DNA of 64,000 nucleotides from Flavobacteriales bacterium (GTDB lineage Bacteria; Bacteroidota; Bacteroidia; Flavobacteriales_D; Parvicellaceae): NCBI GenBank assembly GCA_020631555.1, contig JAHDGY010000007.1, positions 1 to 64,000 of the forward strand, read 5' to 3'. Shown piece by piece: positions 54,264 to 62,665 of this stretch (position 1 is its first letter; each line of letters starts with the position of its first letter). The notes under the pieces were generated by a model. It saw only the letters and a program-made list of their open reading frames with translations, ran no database searches and was not told where the DNA came from. The position numbers and the translations under genes were made by a program.

Positions 54264-54992
54264 TTACTGCTTGATAATTTCGAGTAATTCAACCTCAAAA
54301 ATCAATGTTGATCCAGGATCAATTCCTTGAGTACCGTGATCTCCATATGCTAAATCAGATGGGATGAATAATTTCCATTTCGAACCAGTAGGCATCAATT
54401 GTAGACCTTCAATCCAACCTTTGATCACTTGGGTAACGCCAAATTCAGCTGGTTCTCCACGATCAACTGAGCTATCAAATACGGTGTTGTCTAATAAAGT
54501 ACCGTGGTAATGAACTTTTACTTTATCATTTTCCGTTGGTTTAGGGCCAGTTCCTTCAACCAAAACTTCGTATTGTAACCCACTTTCTGTAGTAGTTACT
54601 TCAGGACGAGCACCGTTTTTAGCTAAGAAAGCTTCTCCAGCATCTTTATTTGCTTTGGCTTTAACTTCCTTTTCTTGTTGTTGTTTTTCGTGCTGGGCTT
54701 GCTGATACTCTTGGATTGTTTTCTTTGCATCTTCCAGAGTCATTTTTCCATTTTCAGATTCGTTGTCCAAGATTGCGGCGGCCATAGCTTTCAAGTCAAC
54801 ATCTTTAAGTACACTGCTTGTATGTTTAACATTACTTACAATGTCTAAGCCAATTGCATAACCCACCTTTTGGTTTTCGTCAGTAAAGTCAATTGAACTG
54901 CTAGCATTGTCTGTCCCTTCTTCTTTTGCAGCTTGATTACATGCTGTAAAAGAAAGCATCGCCACGCCAAGGGCAATTTGATTTATTCTCAT
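54264..54992 (-). CDS. FKBP-type peptidyl-prolyl isomerase, lipoprotein
   Basis: A 242-residue protein: lipoprotein signal with lipobox SFTAC (residues 14-18), an N-terminal FKBP dimerisation part with a glutamine-rich helix, and a C-terminal FKBP domain. Catalytic-region segments are VHYHGTLLDNTVFDSS, VIKGWIEGLQLMP and IPSDLAYGDHG. It resembles GldI, an FKBP lipoprotein of gliding bacteria, but is longer than I expect for GldI. Last of three tandem FKBP genes, five bases after the previous one. Confidence 0.88.
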   Translation of the reverse strand: MRINQIALGVAMLSFTACNQAAKEEGTDNASSSIDFTDENQKVGYAIGLDIVSNVKHTSSVLKDVDLKAMAAAILDNESENGKMTLEDAKKTIQEYQQAQHEKQQQEKEVKAKANKDAGEAFLAKNGARPEVTTTESGLQYEVLVEGTGPKPTENDKVKVHYHGTLLDNTVFDSSVDRGEPAEFGVTQVIKGWIEGLQLMPTGSKWKLFIPSDLAYGDHGTQGIDPGSTLIFEVELLEIIKQ

Positions 54993-54997
54993 GATTT

Positions 54998-55600
54998 TTA
55001 TTTTATTGCTATTAATTCTACTTCAAAAATAAGTGCGGCATTTGGTCCGATCATATCGCCAGCTCCTCTGGGTCCATAAGCCAATTCAGATGGTATGTAT
55101 AGTCTCCATTTAGAACCTTCGTTCATCAATTGAAGTGCTTCAACCCAACCGGCAATTACTCCATTAACCGGAAATGTAGCAGCTTCTCCTCTTTGAACGG
55201 AGCTGTCGAACACTTCGCCGCTAATCAAGGTGCCATGATAGTGCGTAGTAACTGTATCAGATGCGCCCGGCTTTTTACCGTTTCCTTCGGTCAAAACCTC
55301 GTACTGTAAGCCACTATCAAGCACCGTCACTCCTGCTTTCTTAGCAGTTTCGGCTAGAAATTTTTCACCAGCAGACTTATTAGCTTCCGCCTCTTCTCCT
55401 TTTGCCTTTTCTAAAAGGCTTTGGATCGCATTGTTCATCGTAGCGGAATCCAATTTGATCTCACTTCCAGCAAAAATATCTGCCAAGCCTTCTTTAAAGG
55501 ATTCAACATCCAGCTCTTTCAACCCTTGTTTGGTCAGGTTCGTACCTATGTTAACACCTAAACTATAGCTAGCAGTTTCTAATTCGTTTGTGAATGCCAT
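54998..55600 (-). CDS. FKBP-type peptidyl-prolyl isomerase, no signal peptide
   Basis: A 200-residue protein with an N-terminal dimerisation helix region and a C-terminal FKBP domain (THYHGTLISGEVFDSS, VIAGWVEALQLMNEG, IPSELAYGPRGAG). It starts MAFTNELETASYSLG with no hydrophobic segment, so it should be cytoplasmic. Middle gene of the tandem; three bases separate it from the upstream copy. Confidence 0.88.
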   Translation of the reverse strand: MAFTNELETASYSLGVNIGTNLTKQGLKELDVESFKEGLADIFAGSEIKLDSATMNNAIQSLLEKAKGEEAEANKSAGEKFLAETAKKAGVTVLDSGLQYEVLTEGNGKKPGASDTVTTHYHGTLISGEVFDSSVQRGEAATFPVNGVIAGWVEALQLMNEGSKWRLYIPSELAYGPRGAGDMIGPNAALIFEVELIAIK

Positions 55601-55603
55601 TGT

Positions 55604-56326
55604 TTATTTTTCAATTGAGATTAAATCTATTTCGAAAACTAGTGCCATATAAGGTTGAATGGGACCTCCTGGTCTTGGGTTAGCTCCATAAGCCAAATCC
55701 TGAGGGATGAATACTTTCCATTTCGAACCAACCGGCATCAGTTGCAATACTTCCGTCCAGCCTTTGATAACTCCGGTTACTGGGAAACTGATAGTTTTTC
55801 CTCTCTCAACTGAACTGTCGAAAACAGTGCCATCGGTTAACGTGCCGTGATAGTGCACTTCAACTTTGTCGGACAATGCAGGCTTTTCTCCGTTGCCTTC
55901 TCTCAACACTTCGTACTGAAGTCCGCTGGCGGTAGTTGTGACTTCTTTACGCTTTCCATTTTCGGTCAGAAACTTAATTCCAGCTTGTTTGTTTTTTTTC
56001 AACCGAGCCTCAACTGCTTTTTGCATGAACTCACGAAACAATTTTTCCGATGTTTCTTTGTCAAATTTTGTGCTATCGTCGGACGATAAATAGTCTCGAA
56101 ATCCTTTGCTCACCAATTCATTGTTTAATGAATCAACACCTTGCATTTGAAGAGTAATTGCCATATTCATCCCTACAGCATAACTTGCAGAATCTATTCC
56201 GTTAGTAATAACCAATTCCTGGTCGCATTTTTTACGTTTCTTACAGAACCATTTGCACTTTTGTGCACTTCCTACACTCGATAGGCCGGCAACTACGATA
56301 ATTACCAGTAATTTCTTTGCTTGCAT
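55604..56326 (-). CDS. FKBP-type peptidyl-prolyl isomerase, exported
   Basis: A 240-residue protein with a signal peptide (AKKLLVIIVVAGLSSVGSAQ) cleaved near residue 21. A basic cysteine stretch KCKWFCKKRKKCDQE follows, then the FKBP N-terminal helices and domain (VHYHGTLTDGTVFDSS, VIKGWTEVLQLMP, IPQDLAYGANPRPGG). No lipobox, so it is probably soluble in the periplasm. The three cysteines at the mature N-terminus are odd and could form a disulfide or bind metal. First gene of the tandem. Confidence 0.86.
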   Translation of the reverse strand: MQAKKLLVIIVVAGLSSVGSAQKCKWFCKKRKKCDQELVITNGIDSASYAVGMNMAITLQMQGVDSLNNELVSKGFRDYLSSDDSTKFDKETSEKLFREFMQKAVEARLKKNKQAGIKFLTENGKRKEVTTTASGLQYEVLREGNGEKPALSDKVEVHYHGTLTDGTVFDSSVERGKTISFPVTGVIKGWTEVLQLMPVGSKWKVFIPQDLAYGANPRPGGPIQPYMALVFEIDLISIEK

Positions 56327-56480
56327 TCGTTTAATTTATCGGCCAGCAAAGATATCATTTAGCAAGGGGCGATCAAGCATAAACACGCATAATGCACATC
56401 ATTTTAAATAAATGGCCGACTTTGTTATGCGAACCTCCAACAAATCTTATCATCTTTGCAAGAATTTTTAATTCCGCAAA

Positions 56481-57719
56481 TTGGAGTATTCGTTATTCAG
56501 GTTGAAAAATGGAATTCGCGTCGTGCATCAGCATGTTCCGGGTGCAGCCGTGTCCCATTGTGGAGTTACGGTTCTGGCTGGCTCGCGAGATGAGTCGGCG
56601 AATGAAATTGGATTAGCGCATTTTATTGAGCATTGTCTGTTCAAGGGGACGAAAAAGAGAAGGGCGTTTCATATTCTGAGTCGGTTAGATGCAGTTGGAG
56701 GTGAGATCAATGCTTATACAACCAAGGAAGAAACTTGTGTTTATGGCTCTTTCATGACGGCACATTACCCGAGGGCAGTGGAATTAATTTCGGACATTTT
56801 GTTTAACTCTCAATTTCCCAGCAAAGAGATTGAGCGCGAGAAAGATGTGATTCTAGATGAGATAAATTCCTATTTGGACACTCCAGCCGAACAGATTTTT
56901 GATGATTTTGAAGACGTTCTATTCGCTGGGCATGGACTTGGGCATAATATTTTGGGTGATTCGAAGTCAGTGAAGAGTTTTAAAAAGAAGAACATTATTT
57001 CATTCTTGGAAAACAACTACACTTCAGACAAAATTGTATTTAGTTCAGTGGGGGATATTTCGGAGAATAGGTTAAGCTATTTGTTGGATAGATTCTTTGC
57101 TGACTATGAACTCAAGGAGGGCAATAAAAGACCTGTTTCATTTAGAAAAGTTGAGCCGCGGCAATTGGTAGAAAAAAAAGAGATATTTCAGGCGCATTTT
57201 GTAATGGGGGCACCGGCTTATTCTGTTTATGATGATAGAAAAACAGCTTTAGTTTTATTGAACAATATTCTTGGTGGACCGGCAATGAACAGTCGATTGA
57301 ATATTAACATTCGCGAAAAATATGGTTTCGCATACAATTTGGATTCCACGTACACGCCTTATTCGGATACTGGTGCTTGGATAATTTATCTCGGAACGGA
57401 AGCGGCATCAATTGACCGATGTAAAAAGTTGGTTTTTAAAGAACTCAAGAAGTTGCGCGAGCAAGCACTAGGAACCCGTCAGTTGCATCAAGCAAAACTG
57501 CAATTGAAGGGACATATTTCACTAGGTCAGGAAAGCAGAGTTAACGTTATGTTGGGCTTAGGAAAAAGTCTGCTTATTTTTGATAAAATTGACACAATCG
57601 CAGAGGTTAACCATAAAATTGATGCAATTTCAGAGGGCGAACTTTTGGAAATAGCCAACGACATTTTTGCCGAAGAAGGTTTGAGTTCTATTTTGTATCA
57701 CCCTACAGCTGCGCATTAA
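56481..57719 (+). CDS. M16-family zinc peptidase
   Basis: A 412-residue processing-peptidase-like protein. The inverted zinc motif is HFIEHCLFKGT near residues 47-57, with the distal glutamate in the helix EIEREKDVILDEINSY. It has two homologous halves; the second lacks the zinc site, as in single-subunit M16B enzymes. No signal peptide is seen, so it is probably cytoplasmic. The start is TTG at 56481: an in-frame stop lies 10 bases upstream. Confidence 0.88.
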   Translation: MEYSLFRLKNGIRVVHQHVPGAAVSHCGVTVLAGSRDESANEIGLAHFIEHCLFKGTKKRRAFHILSRLDAVGGEINAYTTKEETCVYGSFMTAHYPRAVELISDILFNSQFPSKEIEREKDVILDEINSYLDTPAEQIFDDFEDVLFAGHGLGHNILGDSKSVKSFKKKNIISFLENNYTSDKIVFSSVGDISENRLSYLLDRFFADYELKEGNKRPVSFRKVEPRQLVEKKEIFQAHFVMGAPAYSVYDDRKTALVLLNNILGGPAMNSRLNINIREKYGFAYNLDSTYTPYSDTGAWIIYLGTEAASIDRCKKLVFKELKKLREQALGTRQLHQAKLQLKGHISLGQESRVNVMLGLGKSLLIFDKIDTIAEVNHKIDAISEGELLEIANDIFAEEGLSSILYHPTAAH

Positions 57720-57755
57720 TAATGGAACGCGGGTGATTCTTTTTTTTGTGATTGT

Positions 57756-57785
57756 TTTGTATTCCTCGAAAAACTGTTATTTTTG
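57756..57785 (+). promoter_or_regulatory. promoter of rpmH
   Basis: TTTG (57756-57759), 18-base spacer, TATTTTTG (57778-57785), a full match to the Bacteroidota promoter, 43 bases before the rpmH ATG. Confidence 0.65.
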
Positions 57786-57828
57786 CATCCCCATTTCGCT
57801 GAAGTGGCGGATTATAAATGATTGAAGA

Positions 57829-57987
57829 ATGAAAAGGACGTTTCAACCCTCGAATAGAAAAAGAGTTAACAAGCATGGATTCAGGTCAAGAATGGCTACC
57901 AAGGCTGGTAGAAAAGTCTTGAATGCTAGAAGGAGAAAAGGACGTAAGAAATTAAGTGTTTCTTGTGAACAGCGTCACAAAAATTGA
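57829..57987 (+). CDS. rpmH: 50S ribosomal protein L34
   Basis: A 52-residue, strongly basic protein: [20 protein letters not shown], then [22 protein letters not shown], the invariant L34 pattern, and a short [10 protein letters not shown] tail. It binds 23S rRNA. It has its own promoter and terminator. Neither rnpA, dnaA nor yidC is next to it, unlike the common rpmH-rnpA-yidC order; yidC is 21 kb away in this window. Confidence 0.96.
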   Translation: MKRTFQPSNRKRVNKHGFRSRMATKAGRKVLNARRRKGRKKLSVSCEQRHKN

Positions 57988-58009
57988 ATTTAATTAAGTT
58001 TCTATATTG

Positions 58010-58038
58010 AAGGCTGCACATTGTGTAGCCTTTTTTTT
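58010..58038 (+). terminator. terminator of rpmH
   Basis: AAGGCT-G-CAC and GTG-T-AGCCTT form a stem with loop ATT, followed by eight T. Confidence 0.88.
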
Positions 58039-58110
58039 GCCTAGGTGTTGATTGAATAGCTTGATTTGCAGCAGTTTTTTCGTTAGATTTAGGCTACTTA
58101 AGTCCTTCTT

Positions 58111-58857
58111 ATGAATTCGGTGTTTTTTAAACTTGTAGGTGCAATTACGATTTCGGTTTTGTTGATTTTCGGTTGTAAACCTGATGAGGAACCTAAATGC
58201 AAAAGGTCTAACGTTTATCTAAATTTTAAATACAAATTTGGGGACTCCGATTTTGCACTTGAAACACCTTATACCAATAGTCAAGGTGAGAGTATAATGT
58301 TCACTAGATCAGATGTATACTTCAGTAATTTTAAGGCTCAAGATAAAAATGGTGGCGGTATTGAGACGGCAAAGATTTATCACCTAATGTTGCCAGGCCA
58401 AACTCGGTATTCCATGGGGGCAATTGCTACTAACTACGTTGATCATTGTATGTTTGGAATAGGTATCGATTCTGTAACCAATAAGACGGTTGACCCGAAT
58501 ACTTATCCTTTGGACCATCCGCTAGGTAATAAGTCACCGAACATGTATTGGGGTTGGAATCAAGGGTATATTTTTGCTGCTCTGGATGGCTATATTGATA
58601 CGGCTGGAAATGGTAATCACGATTTTAAGTTCACCTACCACATTGGACTCAATGAACTATACAGATTAAGCAAGAGCTTTAAGGTTGCGAAAATTGCTGA
58701 TGCCAGTTCTAATATTGACATAAACATAACCTTGGATTATGCCAAAATTGTGGACGGTGTGCACATGCAAACTGAACCAAGTACACATTCATTCTCAGAT
58801 TTTGAACTTGCCAAGAAATTGGCTGATAATTTGTCCGGCGCGTTTACTGTAGAGTAA
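58111..58857 (+). CDS. MbnP-like copper-binding lipoprotein
   Basis: A 248-residue lipoprotein (lipobox IFGC near residues 18-21) of the MbnP family. Features are the beta-rich domain start VYLNFKYKFGDSDF, the RSDVYFSNF segment and the conserved tryptophan block NMYWGWNQGYIF. In the methanotroph relative, a tryptophan of MbnP is oxidised to kynurenine by its diheme partner MbnH and the product takes part in copper binding. The next two genes here are MbnH/MauG-like diheme proteins, which supports the same pairing. Confidence 0.82.
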   Translation: MNSVFFKLVGAITISVLLIFGCKPDEEPKCKRSNVYLNFKYKFGDSDFALETPYTNSQGESIMFTRSDVYFSNFKAQDKNGGGIETAKIYHLMLPGQTRYSMGAIATNYVDHCMFGIGIDSVTNKTVDPNTYPLDHPLGNKSPNMYWGWNQGYIFAALDGYIDTAGNGNHDFKFTYHIGLNELYRLSKSFKVAKIADASSNIDINITLDYAKIVDGVHMQTEPSTHSFSDFELAKKLADNLSGAFTVE

Positions 58858-58905
58858 TTTAGCGATGGGCAATGGGTGTTTGGTCTAATTTTTTGCCTTC
58901 TTCGG

Positions 58906-59901
58906 ATGCTATGTAAACGAGCTGGTTTCTTTATAGTTATTACGATTTTCAGTTTATTTTGGTCTTGTGCTGAAAAAATCTCCTCGAAAATCCCTTTTGA
59001 CCCTTGGGAACACATTCCGGCTCCTGCTGATAATGCGATCACTGAGGACCGGATTAAACTGGGTAAACGAATTTTCAATGATAAAGCTCTTTCCTTAGAC
59101 TCCACAATATCTTGCGCGTCATGCCATTTGGAATCGATTGCGTTTACAGATTCGGTTTCTATACATACTGGAATCAAAGGAAGAAAAGGACATCGCAATT
59201 CTCCAGATTTATTTAATCTCGCTTTTCAGCCAAACTTTTTTAGGGATGGTGGAGCGCGAACTATTGAGTTGCAGATTCTTGGTCCCTTGCAAGATTCCAA
59301 CGAAATGGGGCTGGGGATGGTAGAGGCTGTTAGACGATTGGAATTAGATTCCAGCTATCAAGAAATGGCACGAGTAGCATATGAGAGGCCGATTGATGCA
59401 TTTGTAATTTCTCGCTCAGTAGGGTGTTACATTCGTACTTTAATCAGTCGCGATGCGCTCTACGATAGCTTTTTGGAGTCGGGGGACAGTTCGGTCTTTA
59501 ACGTTGACCAGAAAGAAGGTTTAAAGCTGTTTATGGGCAAGGGGGGGTGTGTAAATTGTCATTCTGGAGTGGATTTAACGAATTACGGGTTCGAGAATAT
59601 TGGACTGTACGAGGAATATGTTGATTCTGGAAGAGCTAGGATAACTCTTGATAGTAAAGACGACGGAAAATTTAGAGTGCCGTCGTTAAGAAACGTTTCT
59701 AGGACTGCACCGTACATGCATGATGGAAGTATAAAAACATTGGAAAAAGTTCTTGAACATTACAATATTGGAGGTGGCAATAACTGGAATAAGAGTGATA
59801 AAATTAGTAACTTGGGTTTGACTGAGCATGAAATGAAACAGTTGATTGCATTTTTGGAGACGCTTACAGGAAATAAATTGATTGGCTATGAAGGGATATA
59901 G
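58906..59901 (+). CDS. MauG/MbnH-type diheme cytochrome c peroxidase, first copy
   Basis: About 331 residues with a lipoprotein signal (lipobox LFWSC) and two haem-binding motifs: CASCH (about residue 70) and CVNCH (about residue 215). The distal-side histidine region is ending in APYMHDGSIKTLEKVLEHYNIGG. This is the MauG/cytochrome c peroxidase fold. The frame is open to GTG 58876, but ATG 58906 gives the proper signal peptide. Placed between MbnP and a second diheme gene, it may oxidise MbnP instead of detoxifying peroxide. Confidence 0.86.
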   Translation: MLCKRAGFFIVITIFSLFWSCAEKISSKIPFDPWEHIPAPADNAITEDRIKLGKRIFNDKALSLDSTISCASCHLESIAFTDSVSIHTGIKGRKGHRNSPDLFNLAFQPNFFRDGGARTIELQILGPLQDSNEMGLGMVEAVRRLELDSSYQEMARVAYERPIDAFVISRSVGCYIRTLISRDALYDSFLESGDSSVFNVDQKEGLKLFMGKGGCVNCHSGVDLTNYGFENIGLYEEYVDSGRARITLDSKDDGKFRVPSLRNVSRTAPYMHDGSIKTLEKVLEHYNIGGGNNWNKSDKISNLGLTEHEMKQLIAFLETLTGNKLIGYEGI

Positions 59902-60964
59902 CGAGATTGGTATTTTGGCAATGGTGGTAGTTATGTTTGCAGGTTGTGGACCAGAGGAACCGCCAGCTCCCAAACCGGTTGATAATAAATTCAAGGCTAC
60001 ACCTTTCAGTTTAGAATTGCCGGGACATTTTGCCCCGATGCCTATGCCTAAAGATAATCCACTTACAGTTGAAGGAGTGGAGCTTGGGAGGCATTTGTTT
60101 TATGAGAAGAAGTTGTCAGGGGACAATACGATGAATTGTGCAACTTGCCATATGGCGGAATTTGCATTTGCAGATACGGCCAGGGTAAGTGAAGGAATTG
60201 ACGGTTCAAAAGGGACCCGCCAGGCAATGGTTCTTCAAAACCTTGGTTGGGCTGCTCCATTTTTTTGGGATGGGCGATCGAAAACATTGGAAGAGCAGGC
60301 TTTAGAGCCTATCATGAACCCTATCGAAATGAAAGAAACGTGGAGCAACGCAGTAGCGGAATTGCAAAATGATCCTAAGTACCCAAACATGTTTTTGAAG
60401 GCATTTGGGACCGATCAAATTGATTCGACGCTTTGTGCCAAAGCGATGGCGCAATTCATGCGCACGATGGTTTCTGGAAATAGTAAGTTTGACAGCGTGG
60501 TACGGGGAGAAACTGTATTTACTCTGGATGAGCAGATCGGCTTCAATTTATTTGTCGATCTGAAGGGAGCAGATTGTCAACATTGCCACCCTGCCACAAA
60601 TTCCTTTTTTACAGATCATAGTTATCAGAATAATGGGATGGATGTGACATTAAAGGATATGGGGCTCGGAGCTGTTACTGGAAATCCATTGGATAACGGA
60701 AAGTTCAAGATTCCTTCGCTTAGAAATATTGAATATTCTGCTCCGTACATGCATGACGGAAGATTTAAGAAACTTGAGGGTGTAATAAAGCATTATAATT
60801 CTGGAGTGAAATCAAATTCGCCAAACATTAGTCCTCTCATGGAATTTGCACATCAGGGAGGGGTGAAATTAACGCCCAAAAAAACGCAGCAAGTTTTGGC
60901 ATTTCTTTGTACCCTGTCCGATCCGAGTTTTTTGAATAATCCGGCCTTTTCTGATCCTAACTAG
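59888..60964 (+). CDS. MauG/MbnH-type diheme cytochrome c peroxidase, second copy
   Basis: About 358 residues with a lipoprotein signal (lipobox MFAGC), haem motifs CATCH and CQHCH, and APYMHDGRFKKLEGVIKHYNSG near the C-terminus. It overlaps the first copy by 14 bases (ATG 59888), so the genes are translationally coupled. The sequences are clearly related but diverged, indicating separate partners or steps. The segment FWDGRSKTLEEQALEPI is typical of the bacterial peroxidase/MauG family. Confidence 0.88.
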   Translation: MKGYSEIGILAMVVVMFAGCGPEEPPAPKPVDNKFKATPFSLELPGHFAPMPMPKDNPLTVEGVELGRHLFYEKKLSGDNTMNCATCHMAEFAFADTARVSEGIDGSKGTRQAMVLQNLGWAAPFFWDGRSKTLEEQALEPIMNPIEMKETWSNAVAELQNDPKYPNMFLKAFGTDQIDSTLCAKAMAQFMRTMVSGNSKFDSVVRGETVFTLDEQIGFNLFVDLKGADCQHCHPATNSFFTDHSYQNNGMDVTLKDMGLGAVTGNPLDNGKFKIPSLRNIEYSAPYMHDGRFKKLEGVIKHYNSGVKSNSPNISPLMEFAHQGGVKLTPKKTQQVLAFLCTLSDPSFLNNPAFSDPN

Positions 60965-60965
60965 A

Positions 60966-62453
60966 TTATAATCTTTGGAGAGGAGTGCAAAGTCCGTCTA
61001 CGCAACTGTAACACTTTAATTTGTCTTTGAAAACGGAAGATTTGAAAATTGACTTATTCAACAACATGCGAACGCATTCTTGAATTCCCTCTATTATAGA
61101 CGGGTGCGGATGCACTAGTTCAGCCAATTCTTCAATACCCTTATTCATTTTGATAAGTAAGGCAACCGCCTGAATTGCACTTGAAGCATGTTCTCCTATG
61201 GCGCGCATTCCCAAAATTTTCATTTCATCATCATTGGTAACAATGATTTTGAAAAAGCCTTGAGTTTTTCGCATCGCAATAGCTCGAGCAATACAGGAGT
61301 AATCAATTTTGACCACCTTAATTGGTAGCTTTTGCTCCATGCACTGCTTTTCATTCATTCCAACAGCAGCAACTTCTGGCTGCAGAAACATGATGGTGCT
61401 TACATTATCGTAGGACAGTTTATCGCCTTTATCGTCAAATATTTTTTCAACGGCATGTCGCGCCTCAATTTCACCAACATTCACCAGTGCCAAATGACCA
61501 GAAGCATCACCAACCGCATATATATTTGGAATGTTTGTCTGCGTATCGGTGTCACCAATATGAACACCGCGCTTACTCATTTCAACACCAGCGTTTTCTA
61601 ACCCAATTCCCTCCTTGTTGAGAACCCTTCCTACCGACAATAGCGCTTTTTCTACACGAATAATTTCCTTTCTACTATCAGGATACGACAATTCGTATTC
61701 CACCTCGCCGTCAACGATATCTAATCTTTCTAACTTTGAATTGTGGTGAATAATAACTCCATTCTTTCTCAAGTTGCTCGCAACCAATTCCGAAATATCA
61801 TCATCCTCAAAAGGCAAGATTCGATCTGCTCGGTCAATCAGGTGAACTTTTGTTTTTCCCAAGTTCGAAAACATGGTTGCGTATTCACAGCCAATAACTC
61901 CCGCCCCTACGATCACCATACTTTTTGGGAAATCAGTTAATTGTGAAATCCCATCGGAGGTTAAAATAATTCGTTCATCAACTTGAATTCCTGGCAAATG
62001 TCTCGGACGACTACCAGTGGCGATGATAATGTTATCCGCTTTGATAACACGGGTACAATCGCCTTTATCAATTTCAACCGTGTTCTTGTCTAGCATTTTG
62101 CCAAAACCTCGTTCGTAGCAAAATAGATCTTCCGCTTCCGATTGAAGCAGCTTAATGTGACAGGTATATTGAAATTTACGGTCGAATACAGCCTCGTTAA
62201 TTACTTGCTGAACTTCTTCCCAAGTAATGTCCACTTTTTTTCTTCCGGCGGATGTAATTGATTCGTTTACGGACTTAACCTTTTGCGATAATTCCCACAG
62301 AGTTTTAGAAGAAAGGGCTCCGTCGTATAAACCTGCGCCCCCAATTCTTTTCTTCTCAATCAGCACCACGCGCTTTCCAAAATCAATCGCTCTCATTGCG
62401 GCAGCGTAGCCCGCTGGGCCAGCTCCAATGACACATAAATCGTAGTTATCCAT
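60966..62453 (-). CDS. SthA/dihydrolipoamide-dehydrogenase-like flavoprotein without redox disulfide
   Basis: About 495 residues with FAD motif GAGPAGYAAA, NAD(P) motif GAGVIGCEYATMF and the second FAD motif IYAVGDASG. The place of the redox-active CxxxxC reads GGAGLYDGALSSK, with no cysteine. The C-terminal His-Glu pair of the family remains (HPHPSIIEG). Soluble transhydrogenase SthA also lacks the disulfide, so NADPH/NAD transhydrogenation is the best guess. Past the usual end there is a tail with CYSCVDGLC. ATG 62453 is chosen over the start at 62492. Convergent with the second diheme gene, one base apart. Confidence 0.8.
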   Translation of the reverse strand: MDNYDLCVIGAGPAGYAAAMRAIDFGKRVVLIEKKRIGGAGLYDGALSSKTLWELSQKVKSVNESITSAGRKKVDITWEEVQQVINEAVFDRKFQYTCHIKLLQSEAEDLFCYERGFGKMLDKNTVEIDKGDCTRVIKADNIIIATGSRPRHLPGIQVDERIILTSDGISQLTDFPKSMVIVGAGVIGCEYATMFSNLGKTKVHLIDRADRILPFEDDDISELVASNLRKNGVIIHHNSKLERLDIVDGEVEYELSYPDSRKEIIRVEKALLSVGRVLNKEGIGLENAGVEMSKRGVHIGDTDTQTNIPNIYAVGDASGHLALVNVGEIEARHAVEKIFDDKGDKLSYDNVSTIMFLQPEVAAVGMNEKQCMEQKLPIKVVKIDYSCIARAIAMRKTQGFFKIIVTNDDEMKILGMRAIGEHASSAIQAVALLIKMNKGIEELAELVHPHPSIIEGIQECVRMLLNKSIFKSSVFKDKLKCYSCVDGLCTPLQRL

Positions 62454-62629
62454 TCTTAGTTTTGCAGGACTTTTGGTGGGGAAAATTAACAAAAAATTAA
62501 GGTGCGAGACGACCTTTACTATAAAATAAGCAACTATACATACAGAGTCTCAATATTCTCTTAACGTATGCGTTCAGTTGTTTGAATAATAGTCTGTTGT
62601 AAGTTTTAATATGAGTGCCTTATTATTGG

Positions 62630-62661
62630 TTTGCTGCGGCAAATAATTGGGATTAACTTTG
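62630..62661 (+). promoter_or_regulatory. promoter of ygiQ-like gene, nearly leaderless
   Basis: TTTG (62630-62633), 20-base spacer, TAACTTTG (62654-62661). The ATG follows after only four bases, so transcription should start at or beside the start codon. Confidence 0.65.
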
Positions 62662-62665
62662 TACA

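Noticed and set aside
58737-59198. 153-codon open frame opposite MbnP and the first diheme gene
   Set aside because: It covers the ends of two supported genes on the other strand and has no recognisable domain.
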